From Ruminococcaceae bacterium UBA5891 (GTDB taxonomy: Bacteria > Bacillota > Clostridia > Oscillospirales > Acutalibacteraceae): a stretch of DNA of 64,000 bases. The notes under the pieces were generated by a model. That model was given only the letters and a program-made list of their open reading frames with translations, made no database searches and was not told the DNA's origin. The position numbers were made by a program, and so were the translations under genes. Positions 45,530 through 52,917 of this stretch are shown here, one piece after another. Within the stretch, counting starts at the first letter, position 1. Each line of letters begins with the position of its first letter. The stretch covers positions 38,273-102,272 of the forward strand of contig DJET01000054.1 of the NCBI GenBank assembly GCA_002431945.1. Direction: 5' to 3'.

Positions 45530-46846
45530 ATGAAAAGCAAATTTGAAATCACAAACTGCCCGTGCGGTAAAAAGCACATAGCGGATATTGACGATATAAT
45601 AGTTGAAAACGGGGCGATAAACCGGCTGCCGGAGGTTATAAACGGCTACGGAGCAAAAAAAGCTTTTGTTCTGGCGGATGTAAATACATATAAGGCGGCG
45701 GGTGAAAAGACCGTTTCAATTCTCTGCGAAAATTCTGTTCCGTTTTCCTCTTATGTTTTTCAAAATGCCGCACTTGAGCCTGATGAGCTTGCGGTAGGCT
45801 CTGCGGTTATGCACTTTGATAATTCCTGTGATATTCTGATAGGCGTCGGCTCAGGGGTAATTAACGATATATGCAAAATATTAAGCTTTCGCAGTAAAAT
45901 TCCCTATATTATAGTGGCAACTGCACCGTCAATGGACGGCTACGCCTCAGCCACCTCGTCTATGTCGATGGACGGCTTAAAGGTTTCTTTGCCTGATAAA
46001 TGCGCAGACACTATAATAGGCGATATAGATATACTCAAAAATGCCCCCGAAAAGGCGCTTATATCCGGGCTTGGCGATATGCTTGCAAAGTATATCTCGA
46101 TTGCCGAATGGCGCATAAGCAATATTATCACCGGAGAGTATTACTGCGAGGAAATAGCTCAGATGATACGTGACGCCGTTAAAAAATGCGTTCAGAATTC
46201 GGACGGTCTTTTAAAGCGTGATGACGCCGCGGTTAAAGCCGTTTTTGAGGGACTTGTTATAGGCGGTGTTGCAATGACCTACGCAGGACTATCCCGTCCG
46301 GCTTCGGGAGTTGAGCATTATTTTTCTCATATCTGGGATATGCGCGGCTTGGAGTTCGGCACACCGGTATCAACTCACGGTATCCAGTGCGCCATAGGCA
46401 CACTTTATGCGGCAAGACTGTATAACAAAATAAAGAATGTTAAGCCCGACAGGGAAAAAGCGCTGCGGTATGTCTCCGGTTTTGATTATGAAGCCTACAA
46501 AAAGAAATTAAAGGCTTTTTTGGGAAAGGGCGCGGATACTATGACAGCCCTTGAAAAGAAAGAGAAAAAATATGACGCAAATGCTCATTTAAAACGGCTC
46601 GAAGTTATAATTAACGATTGGGAAAGAATAGTTGATATTATAAATGAGGAAATACCTGAACCGCAGTTTATAGAAAGCATACTTGATAAAATCCATTGCC
46701 CGAAAACAGCAGATGAAATCGGAATTGATCCTGAAATTCTTCCTATGACCTTTGCGGCTACTAAGGATATCAGGGATAAGTATGTTTTGTCACGGCTTTG
46801 CTGGGATCTCGGAATATCGGAATTTTTTGAGGAAACAGCCGAATGA
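45530..46846 (+). CDS. sn-Glycerol-1-phosphate dehydrogenase (AraM-like)
   Basis: This 438-residue iron-alcohol-dehydrogenase-fold protein (DHQ-synthase/glycerol dehydrogenase branch) has GVGSGVINDICKILSFR (cofactor loop), ATAPSMDGYASATSSM, metal-ligand region GLSRPASGVEHYFSHIWD and STHGIQCAIGTL. These match AraM/EgsA, which makes glycerol-1-phosphate from dihydroxyacetone phosphate. TTGAGGTAATTT precedes the ATG. The next gene is an AraL-like phosphatase, as in the Bacillus subtilis ara operon, though araA, araB and araD are absent. Confidence 0.85.
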   Translation: MKSKFEITNCPCGKKHIADIDDIIVENGAINRLPEVINGYGAKKAFVLADVNTYKAAGEKTVSILCENSVPFSSYVFQNAALEPDELAVGSAVMHFDNSCDILIGVGSGVINDICKILSFRSKIPYIIVATAPSMDGYASATSSMSMDGLKVSLPDKCADTIIGDIDILKNAPEKALISGLGDMLAKYISIAEWRISNIITGEYYCEEIAQMIRDAVKKCVQNSDGLLKRDDAAVKAVFEGLVIGGVAMTYAGLSRPASGVEHYFSHIWDMRGLEFGTPVSTHGIQCAIGTLYAARLYNKIKNVKPDREKALRYVSGFDYEAYKKKLKAFLGKGADTMTALEKKEKKYDANAHLKRLEVIINDWERIVDIINEEIPEPQFIESILDKIHCPKTADEIGIDPEILPMTFAATKDIRDKYVLSRLCWDLGISEFFEETAE

Positions 46847-47646
46847 TAAACAAGTGCTTTGAGAATATAAAGCTTTTCCTTTTTGATATGGATGGCACTT
46901 TATATATAGGTAATAAACTTTTCGATTTTACCGGAGAATTGCTGTCGTCTATAATAAGAACAGGGAAAAAGTATCTTTTTATAACCAACAATTCCTCAAA
47001 AAGCGTAAACGCCTATGTTGAAAAGCTCGCCCGGCTCGGAATTTGCGCGACAAATGATGATTTTCTTACCTCATCACAGGCGACGGCTTGGTATTTAAAG
47101 AAAAATTATCCCGGCAAAAGGCTTTATGTTTGCGGAACTGAATCGCTTAAAGCGGAGCTTAGGGATAACGGCTTTGAGATAACCGAGGATACCGAAAAAA
47201 CCGAGTGCATAGTAATGGGGTTTGATACCGAGCTTACCTTTAAAAAGCTTGACGATGTATCTAAAATGCTTTGCGCTGAGGATTTGCCGTATATTGCCAC
47301 TAACCCGGATTTTGTGTGTCCGACGGAATACGGCAGCGTGCCCGATTGCGGCAGCGTTTGCGATATGATTTATAACGCGACCGGCAAAAGACCGTTTGTT
47401 ATAGGCAAGCCCTCGCCGCTTATGATACAGCTTGCAATGGAAAAGGAAAAATGTACTCCTAAAGAAACTGCCGTTATAGGCGACAGAATTTACACCGATA
47501 TTAAAAGCGGACTGAATGCAGGCGCGCTCTCGGTGCTTGTTATGAGCGGTGAAACCACACCTGAAATTCTGAACAGCTCCGGCGATAAACCCGATATTGT
47601 GCTTGAAAATGCGGGGGAAATTGTGTGTTTTAAGGGGAATATTTAA
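46843..47646 (+). CDS. HAD-family sugar phosphatase (NagD/AraL-like)
   Basis: This 267-residue protein has the HAD motifs LFDMDGTLY (nucleophile and general-acid Asp), FITNNSS, IGKPSP with the Lys, and IGDRIYTDI. The cap is of the NagD/p-nitrophenylphosphatase type. It overlaps the AraM-like gene by 4 nt (ATGA). AraL-type enzymes remove phosphate from diverse sugar phosphates and may relieve sugar-phosphate stress. It is followed after 1 nt by the aldolase remnant. Confidence 0.88.
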   Translation: MINKCFENIKLFLFDMDGTLYIGNKLFDFTGELLSSIIRTGKKYLFITNNSSKSVNAYVEKLARLGICATNDDFLTSSQATAWYLKKNYPGKRLYVCGTESLKAELRDNGFEITEDTEKTECIVMGFDTELTFKKLDDVSKMLCAEDLPYIATNPDFVCPTEYGSVPDCGSVCDMIYNATGKRPFVIGKPSPLMIQLAMEKEKCTPKETAVIGDRIYTDIKSGLNAGALSVLVMSGETTPEILNSSGDKPDIVLENAGEIVCFKGNI

Positions 47647-47647
47647 A

Positions 47648-47842
47648 ATGGGAAAATACATATCTGCTGTAGTAATAAAAGAGCTGTCCGAAACGGATAA
47701 AATACTTTCGGCACTTAAAGCAGACGGCATTAACTGTGCCAAAATCACATTCAGAACGGCGTGCGCGAGGGAAGCTATTGAATATGCCTGCGGGAAATAT
47801 CCCGATATGGCAATAGGCGCAGGAAGATTTTGTAGAAATTGA
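47648..47842 (+). pseudogene. Truncated KDPG/KDPGal aldolase (Eda-like) remnant
   Basis: The 64 residues match only the N-terminal third of a 2-keto-3-deoxy-6-phosphogluconate-type aldolase of about 210 residues: LKADGINCAKITFRTACAREAI, then PDMAIGAG, after which the family would continue with TVL. Here it runs into RFCRN and a stop. The usual catalytic Glu of EITFRT is Lys. The Schiff-base Lys region is gone, and no frame downstream continues the fold. The break coincides with the start of the mobile-element region. It is the natural last step after the dehydratase and kinase, so its loss implies another aldolase elsewhere or a lost pathway. Confidence 0.72.
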
Positions 47843-47967
47843 ATCTGATATTGTTTAAATACTAAGTCAAATAAACTATTTGCTGTTAGGCGGCAACATA
47901 TTTTGAGAATGGTTGAACTTGTGATTGACAAAGCTGTTAAAGTATACGCCTACAAGACACCCATAAT

Positions 47968-48006
47968 AAAAAAATCCGGCAATATAGTGAACGGCCGGCT
48001 TTTTAT
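47968..48006 (+). terminator. Probable rho-independent terminator
   Basis: CCGGC (47976-47980) and GCCGG (47994-47998) form the core stem, flanked by A5 and T5 runs that extend it after one mismatch. It would end transcription from the sugar locus just past the aldolase remnant. Confidence 0.6.
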
Positions 48007-48159
48007 ATACATATAAATGATAAACGGGAGTCGCTTTGGCAGCTCTCGTTATTATTATGGGGAGAGAGTATATGGGCAAATCAATAATCCGGAGGTATTC
48101 ATAAATCTGCAAAGGTTCTTGCAGGTCTGTTTTGCGAACAATTAAATAGCATTATGCTT

Positions 48160-48210
48160 AAGGCATATATTGTTAAGGCGTTATCACGCCTTGCTTTATA
48201 TGCTTTTTTT
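48160..48210 (+). terminator. Strong hairpin terminator or attenuator upstream of the sigma-like gene
   Basis: An outer stem GCATATA/TATATGC and an inner stem AAGGCG/CGCCTT (around 48175-48192) are followed by T7 (48204-48210). It lies in the 470-bp stretch between the aldolase remnant and the sigma-like gene, which contains no convincing gene. Placed 105 bp before the element's first gene, it could attenuate its transcription. Another small hairpin, AACGGGAG (48023-48030) with CTCTCGTT (48043-48050), lies upstream. Confidence 0.65.
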
Positions 48211-48314
48211 GTGCCTTTTTATATTTTTTATAAAAAATTTTTGATTTTCGGTTCACCCTTGGCAAGGTACCGTACTTCTTATTTTTATGAAAGGGTATAA
48301 AAAGGTGGGCGTGC

Positions 48315-48755
48315 ATGAAAAAGACAACTTTTACTCTGCACGATATAAGCAAAGAAGTGATTTTGAGTGCAGACGCATACTTGCGAACAGTAATTATAAA
48401 TAAAAAGCGGCATTACATTCGTAGAATTACCAAACTTTCACGGCATGGAATAGTCATGCTTGAACTTGAAAAATATGAAAGCAATCTTATTTGTAACGAT
48501 AATTATTTCAGCACTTCCGGTATCACATATTTTTTTGTAAAGGGACAGCGCATTTCGATAAGAATCCCGGAAATATCCGAGGCTTTGAGTGAACTTCCGG
48601 AAATGCATCTGCAAATTCTGTTACAATCGGCGGTGTTGCAAATAACCGTTGAAGATATGGCAAAGGAATTTGGAATTTCAAAAAGAATGGTTTACCGATA
48701 TAAGCACGATGCAATAGTAGAATTAAGAAAGAAGTTGAAAAATTATGAAGAATAG
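48315..48755 (+). CDS. Sigma-70-like regulator of mobile element
   Basis: This 146-residue protein has a C-terminal region-4-like helix-turn-helix (LSELPEMHLQILLQSAVLQITVEDMAKEFGISKRMVYRYKHDAI, written here in part, about residues 95-140). The N-terminal part is basic and of unknown fold. Such small sigma-like proteins are standard in conjugative and mobilisable elements. The start ATG 48315 follows AAAGGTGGG. It overlaps the next gene by 11 nt. Confidence 0.78.
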   Translation: MKKTTFTLHDISKEVILSADAYLRTVIINKKRHYIRRITKLSRHGIVMLELEKYESNLICNDNYFSTSGITYFFVKGQRISIRIPEISEALSELPEMHLQILLQSAVLQITVEDMAKEFGISKRMVYRYKHDAIVELRKKLKNYEE

Positions 48756-49044
48756 AAAGAAGAATATAAATATTCCTGACCATATTATTTTAAAACTTTT
48801 GAATCAGGAAACCGACGCCGAAAAAGAGGTGCTTAATCATTATGACAGATACATAAGAGAGGTTGCCACCGAACCCGTTTACTCCAAGGACGGCACCAGA
48901 ACAGGATACTATTATGATGAGGATCTTGCACAGGAATTACGAATGGCTCTTTCTCAGGCACTTCCTGCTTTGCGGGAAGCACTTATTAAAAATCATTTAG
49001 AAAAGCGCCCCGTTATTGTTGTGTTAGGAAATTTAACAGACTAA
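48745..49044 (+). CDS. Small helix-turn-helix mobile-element protein
   Basis: This 99-residue protein has an acidic, helical sequence (LLNQETDAEKEVLNHYDRYIREVA, in part, then YDEDLAQELRMALSQALPALREAL). It is the partner usually found directly after the sigma-like gene in Firmicutes elements. Its start lies within the end of that gene (ATGAAGAATAGA), giving coupled translation. It is presumed regulatory. Confidence 0.7.
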   Translation: MKNRKKNINIPDHIILKLLNQETDAEKEVLNHYDRYIREVATEPVYSKDGTRTGYYYDEDLAQELRMALSQALPALREALIKNHLEKRPVIVVLGNLTD

Positions 49045-49569
49045 TCATTGCAGAATATCTGCTGATTATAAATTCTTTGTATTTCATTGCACCTTGACAA
49101 ATATGCCCTATGGCATCATAGTAATATACTGCAGAACAATCCGATGAGCAACGATCAACGAAAATCCGCCGTGTGACAAACGGACGGTTGCCAAGAAATC
49201 GGTAATAATGAGACTTGCCGTAAGAGCTTAGCGGTGCTGCCTTAATTGCAGTTATATCATTATGTGTGATAATATGATATAATGCGGGACTTGGTGCACC
49301 CATTGCACCAAGTAGTCAACCGGTGCAGTGTATCCCTCGACGGATGGGGCTGAAAAAATCCGTTCTCACACAAATAAAAATATTTTTATAACCGATATTC
49401 CTTGTAAAATAAGCGCTTTCAGCTTTTTTGTTTCTCTAAAAAGCAAAAACGGAATTTGACAAATTATTTTCTCTGAGTATACTAAAAAATAAATCTAATA
49501 TATAGATTTAGTGGCTGTGGTTTTGCAGGCACCTTTTAGTAATACAGGGAAGGATTACGGAGGTGCTGT
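49045..49569. other. Intergenic region of the mobile element with inverted repeats
   Basis: No gene is convincing in these 525 bases. A perfect 10-bp hairpin, ACTTGGTGCA (49289-49298) with TGCACCAAGT (49304-49313), follows a TATAAT-like stretch. It could be an operator or part of an oriT/processing site. A TTGACA box at 49094-49099 has no good -10. AAATCTA (49491-49497) and TAGATTT (49503-49509) form a palindrome just after the promoter at 49456-49483. Confidence 0.55.
49456..49483 (+). promoter_or_regulatory. Consensus promoter for the TnpW-like/recombinase genes
   Basis: TTGACA (49456-49461), a 16-nt spacer and TATACT (49478-49483) lie about 85 bp upstream of the TnpW-like start. The A-rich block before the -35 may act as an UP element, and the same block occurs at 186-209. 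A palindrome directly downstream (49491-49509) would suit a repressor. Confidence 0.75.
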
Positions 49570-49743
49570 ATGGAAAAGAAAACATTTCAACCAAAGCAAA
49601 CCAAGGATATGCCGGAGACGCATCAATCTTATAAATTCAAAGATACAGTTATAAATGTTGAGCCGGTATTTAAAACAACCGGCAAACGGACACTGTTTGA
49701 TTCATTGGGTTTGATGATGCATAAAGACTCAGAACAATCCTGA
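49570..49743 (+). CDS. TnpW-like transposon small protein
   Basis: This 57-residue protein begins MEKKTFQPKQ and has a central strand pair YKFKDTVINVEPVFK, then a helix TLFDSLGLMMHKD. This matches by eye the short TnpW family of Tn4451-like elements. GGAGGTGCTGT precedes the ATG. It ends 56 nt before the recombinase gene. Its function is unknown; a role in excision or its control is suspected from its constant place next to recombinases. Confidence 0.65.
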   Translation: MEKKTFQPKQTKDMPETHQSYKFKDTVINVEPVFKTTGKRTLFDSLGLMMHKDSEQS

Positions 49744-49799
49744 AAGCAGCCGCGGCACAACTTTCGGTACTGTTTATTTGGCTGCGGGAAGGAGGCATA

Positions 49800-51533
49800 A
49801 TGAAACGGTCAAATAGTAACAATAAAAGTGCAAGGGATAAAACGGCATTTATATATGTTCGTCTATCCCGAGATGATGAGCTGGAGGGTGAAAGCTACAG
49901 CATCAGCAATCAAAAAAAACTGCTGACGAAGGTTGCAAAGGATAAGGGATATACAAATATCGTTGTATTTTGTGATGATGGTATTTCTGGTGTCACAATG
50001 AACAGACCGGAATTTAACAAAATGATCGATCAAATACAACTTGGTAAGGCTGCTGCAGTATTTATAAAAGATTTATCCCGTTTGGGCAGAAACTATATTG
50101 AGGTCGGAAGACTGACGGAAGAATTTTTTCCGGAGCACAACATCCGATTGGTGTCTGTTTCGGATAATCTTGATACTGAGGAAGGTGAGAGTGAGCTTAC
50201 CCCGATAAAGAACTTATTCAATGAATGGTACGCTCGCGATATCAGCAAAAAACGCCGTATCAGCAATAAGATTAAAGGTGGTTCCGGAATACCTTTAAGC
50301 CCACCGCCTTATGGTTATATTAAAAGTCCGGATAACTCACAACGCTGGATAATTGATGAAGAAGCAGCGTATGTGGTACGAAGAATTTTTGATATGTCAT
50401 ATAGCGGAATGGGTACTTTCCAAATTGCTTTAACTCTGTCGGATGAAAAGATTTTAACACCTACAGAATACGCAGCAAGAAAAGGTATTAAAAAGGCCGG
50501 TGGAAATACCGGCAAGACTACTGCTGACCCGTATCGTTGGGGACAATCGACTGTCGGCAAAATCCTTGCCACCCAAGAATATTGCGGTGATGTGATAAAT
50601 TTTAAAACATATTCCATATCTTACAAAAACAAAAAAAGGCACGCAAATGATCCTGAAAACATATTAGTGTTTAAGGAAGTCCACGAGCCGATTATAGACC
50701 GAACAATTTTTGAAACAATACAATTAAGGCGAGGCAAGACAAGAAAACGTCCTATGTCAAACGGTGAAAAGAATATGTTTTCAGGCTTGCTTGTGTGTTC
50801 GGATTGCGGTAGAAATTTGCACTACCATTTAAACAACCGTAATATTAGGTTTTTTAGTTGTCCCGGTTATAATCAAGGAAGGCGTAAAGAATGCACTGCG
50901 ACACATTATGTGCGTGTGGATTTTTTAGAACAGGTTGTGTTAGCAGAAATCCGAAGACTTACGCGTTTTGCTTGTAAATATGAGGATGAATTTGTCAGAG
51001 TAGTCAGTCAGTTTTCTAAGCAAGCGATGCAATCGCAGATTGATGCTTATCAAAGTGAGGTCAGATCCTTGATGTCACGAGATAAAGAACTTGATCGCAT
51101 ATTTGAAAGATTATACGAAGATAACTTGTCGGGGAAAATAACTGATGAACGTTTTAAAAAAATGTCTGCTAATTATGACGACGAGCAAAAGGATTTGCGT
51201 GAACGGTTGAATCGACTTAATGACATTCTTGAAGAACTTGCCTGTAAAACCAACTCAACAGAAAAGTTTATAAAAGCGGTAAAAAAATACACAAGGGTAA
51301 AAAAATTAACCGCAAGTATGGTAACCGAATTGATAGAGCACATTGAGGTTCATCATACAGAAAAAATAGATGGTGTTAAAACTCAAAAACTTGTAATCTA
51401 TTATAACTGTATAGGTTCAATAAATATACCCGATGATGTGTCAATTCCGGAAGTCGATATTACGATGAAAACACGCAAAGGTGTGGAACTGACCTATGTG
51501 CCCAACGCCGCACCTGTAGCATCAGCAGTTTAA
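49800..51533 (+). CDS. Large serine recombinase (TnpX-like)
   Basis: This 577-residue protein has a resolvase catalytic domain (about 15-165) with FIYVRLSRDDE (nucleophile Ser 23), DDGISGVTMNRPEF, KDLSRLGRNYIEVG and YARDISKKRR. The recombinase domain follows (185-300), then a zinc ribbon CSDCGR ... SCPGYNQG ... C (about 340-375) and a coiled coil (about 400-500). It catalyses site-specific integration and excision. AAGGAGG precedes the ATG. Full-length motifs suggest it may still be active. It is shorter than the TnpX of about 700 residues. Confidence 0.93.
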   Translation: MKRSNSNNKSARDKTAFIYVRLSRDDELEGESYSISNQKKLLTKVAKDKGYTNIVVFCDDGISGVTMNRPEFNKMIDQIQLGKAAAVFIKDLSRLGRNYIEVGRLTEEFFPEHNIRLVSVSDNLDTEEGESELTPIKNLFNEWYARDISKKRRISNKIKGGSGIPLSPPPYGYIKSPDNSQRWIIDEEAAYVVRRIFDMSYSGMGTFQIALTLSDEKILTPTEYAARKGIKKAGGNTGKTTADPYRWGQSTVGKILATQEYCGDVINFKTYSISYKNKKRHANDPENILVFKEVHEPIIDRTIFETIQLRRGKTRKRPMSNGEKNMFSGLLVCSDCGRNLHYHLNNRNIRFFSCPGYNQGRRKECTATHYVRVDFLEQVVLAEIRRLTRFACKYEDEFVRVVSQFSKQAMQSQIDAYQSEVRSLMSRDKELDRIFERLYEDNLSGKITDERFKKMSANYDDEQKDLRERLNRLNDILEELACKTNSTEKFIKAVKKYTRVKKLTASMVTELIEHIEVHHTEKIDGVKTQKLVIYYNCIGSINIPDDVSIPEVDITMKTRKGVELTYVPNAAPVASAV

Positions 51534-51624
51534 GGAGCGATTGCAAGGGGTTGAAGACGACAAAAGAGAAAACAGTATTTAGTCCTTTTTAAAAAGGCAA
51601 TTAACTATAGTGAGAATGTGCAAA

Positions 51625-51680
51625 TAAAAAACAGAGTGCTCTTACAGAAAACCTCTCGGTTACTATAAGAACACTCTGTA
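51625..51680 (-). terminator. Terminator of the tRNA-Pro gene
   Basis: On the minus strand, directly after the CCA of the tRNA, a long stem (51679-51663 with 51647-51631, arms ACAGAGTGTTCTTATAG and CTGTAAGAGCACTCTGT with a few wobble pairs) is followed by a T-run at 51631-51626. It also lies at the right edge of the mobile element. Confidence 0.85.
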
Positions 51681-51756
51681 TGGTCCGAGTGACAGGGATC
51701 GAACCTGCGGCCTGATGGTCCCAAACCACCCGCGCTCCCAGCTGCGCCACACCCGG
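51681..51756 (-). tRNA. tRNA-Pro(UGG)
   Basis: The 76-nt sequence folds into a full cloverleaf: acceptor CCGGGTG with CACTCGG (one G-T pair), D-arm GCGC/GCGC, anticodon stem GGTGG/CCATC with loop TTTGGGA (anticodon TGG), T-arm GCAGG-TTCGATC-CCTGT and an encoded CCA. All conserved positions are present. It lies 148 bp beyond the recombinase gene and could mark the chromosomal junction of the island. Confidence 0.97.
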
Positions 51757-52074
51757 ATTTATTTAATTTTTATAATATGCGGATATTTTCACAATACATA
51801 AAAAGTGCCTGTATTAAGCTTTAAAAAACGAAAACAGGTAAAATCGGTACTTAATACGAAAACAATTATATTATTAAAAGCTTAAAATGTCAATAATAAA
51901 ATACTTTTTGCCGTGTATTTGCGGCAGAAGTGCTGCAATCAATATAGATGAAAGCTTAAAGCTCCCGAAATAAAGCAACTTATCCCAAACGCCTGATTAA
52001 AACATTTCGTTTGGGATAACGGTGCGGAATTACACTTTTAATCGCCGCTTTTCCGCTTGCTTTTTTAAATTTTT
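51757..52074. other. Intergenic region with a perfect inverted repeat
   Basis: The 318 bases upstream of tRNA-Pro (which reads leftward) and downstream of the phosphoesterase gene contain no gene. TTATCCCAAACG (51980-51991) and CGTTTGGGATAA (52008-52019) form a perfect 12-bp inverted repeat with a 16-nt loop. No T-run follows on either strand, so it may be an mRNA-end stabiliser or a protein site rather than a terminator. Confidence 0.6.
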
Positions 52075-52848
52075 CTATACGGTGATAATATCATTTGATT
52101 TTGCCGATACATCTGCGTTTTTATTTGTCCGTGGGCTTTTTTTCGGGTGAGCGTTGACAACGGGTATCATTTCTTTAAAAACGCATGTGTGGCGTTCGGT
52201 TATAACCCTGTCCTCGTGTAAGGAGCCGAAATACCAATGCCCGAAATCGCACGAACGGCCTATTTCCTCTAAATATCCGTTAAGCTTGTTTACACGGTCC
52301 GCGTCGCCGCGGCGCATAAGTATAGCGCTTTTAACAAGCGAGGGCGGCTCGTGGGTTATTATGTAGTCCACATGAAGGCCCGCCTCGTCAAGCCGCTTTG
52401 CACCCTCTGCCATTTCCATAGGCGTAGGCTCCTCATTGCGCCACCAGTTTCCGCTTTCAAGGCGCATATCCTTATCTGTGCTTTCGCCGCCGCCGAAGGT
52501 GAAAAAGCTTTTCCCCTCTATTTCAAATATCTGACCGCGCATAAGGTGTATAAGGTTACCCTTTATTCTGTGAACCATACCGCCGTGCCAATATGTAACG
52601 CGCGATTTGTATATTGTATCGAGATTATCGTGGGTACCGTCTACAAAGGCGGTAACAAAACGGCGCGCGGCAAGGTAGTCTATAACCTGACGCTCGGTTT
52701 TGCCGCCGGAAAATATGTAACCGAAATCGCCGCATACTATAAGCACGTCACCGCTTTTAAGCTTTCTGAAATTTTTATCGTACAGCCTTTCAAGACAGCC
52801 GTGCATATCGCCTGTAACGTATACCGTAAAAATCACCTGCCGAAACAA
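52075..52848 (-). CDS. Metallophosphoesterase with altered metal motifs
   Basis: This 257-residue protein has the calcineurin-like order of motifs: TGDMHG, CGDFGYI, VDGTHDNLD, ITHEPPS and GHWYFG. Two differ from the usual form: GNHD/E is GTHD, and the final GHTH is GHWY. So metal binding may be changed. The start is uncertain: TTG 52848 gives MFRQVIFTVYVTGDMHG, and GTG 52836 would give the shorter MIFTVYVTGDMHG. Neither has a clear ribosome binding site. It is divergent from the DacF gene. The substrate is unknown. Confidence 0.78.
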   Translation of the reverse strand: MFRQVIFTVYVTGDMHGCLERLYDKNFRKLKSGDVLIVCGDFGYIFSGGKTERQVIDYLAARRFVTAFVDGTHDNLDTIYKSRVTYWHGGMVHRIKGNLIHLMRGQIFEIEGKSFFTFGGGESTDKDMRLESGNWWRNEEPTPMEMAEGAKRLDEAGLHVDYIITHEPPSLVKSAILMRRGDADRVNKLNGYLEEIGRSCDFGHWYFGSLHEDRVITERHTCVFKEMIPVVNAHPKKSPRTNKNADVSAKSNDIITV

Positions 52849-52879
52849 AATTAGGTCTTTAAAAAATCTGTATTTATGT

Positions 52880-52885
52880 TATAAT
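52880..52885 (+). promoter_or_regulatory. Probable -10 element of the DacF-type gene
   Basis: TATAAT lies 32 bp upstream of the ATG at 52918. The -35 region (CTTTAA at 52857-52862) is a poor match. AGGGAG just before the ATG is the ribosome binding site. Confidence 0.45.
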
Positions 52886-52917
52886 AAATATTATACAACA
52901 TATTTAGGGAGATTTCC

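Larger units (their letters stand above)
47843..51600 (+). mobile_element. Degenerate integrative element (regulators plus serine recombinase only)
   Basis: This stretch holds a sigma-like regulator, an HTH protein, a TnpW-like protein and a large serine recombinase, genes typical of Tn4451- and Tn916-like elements of Firmicutes. I find no relaxase, replication, conjugation or resistance gene, so only the recombination and control module is left. The left limit is set by the truncated aldolase and the right by the end of the recombinase and the tRNA-Pro terminator. I could not define attachment sites; both limits are approximate. Confidence 0.6.

Noticed and set aside
48072..48104. Ten-codon frame behind GGGGAGAGAG
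   Set aside because: It could be a leader or a relic, but the peptide shows nothing and the following bases are not coding. Too little to support a gene.
48154..48300. 48-codon frame before the sigma-like gene
   Set aside because: It has no ribosome binding site, and it contains the double hairpin and T-run that look like an attenuator.
51980..52019. Inverted repeat considered as a terminator for the phosphoesterase gene
   Set aside because: No T-run follows the stem on either strand, so it is listed as an unexplained inverted repeat.
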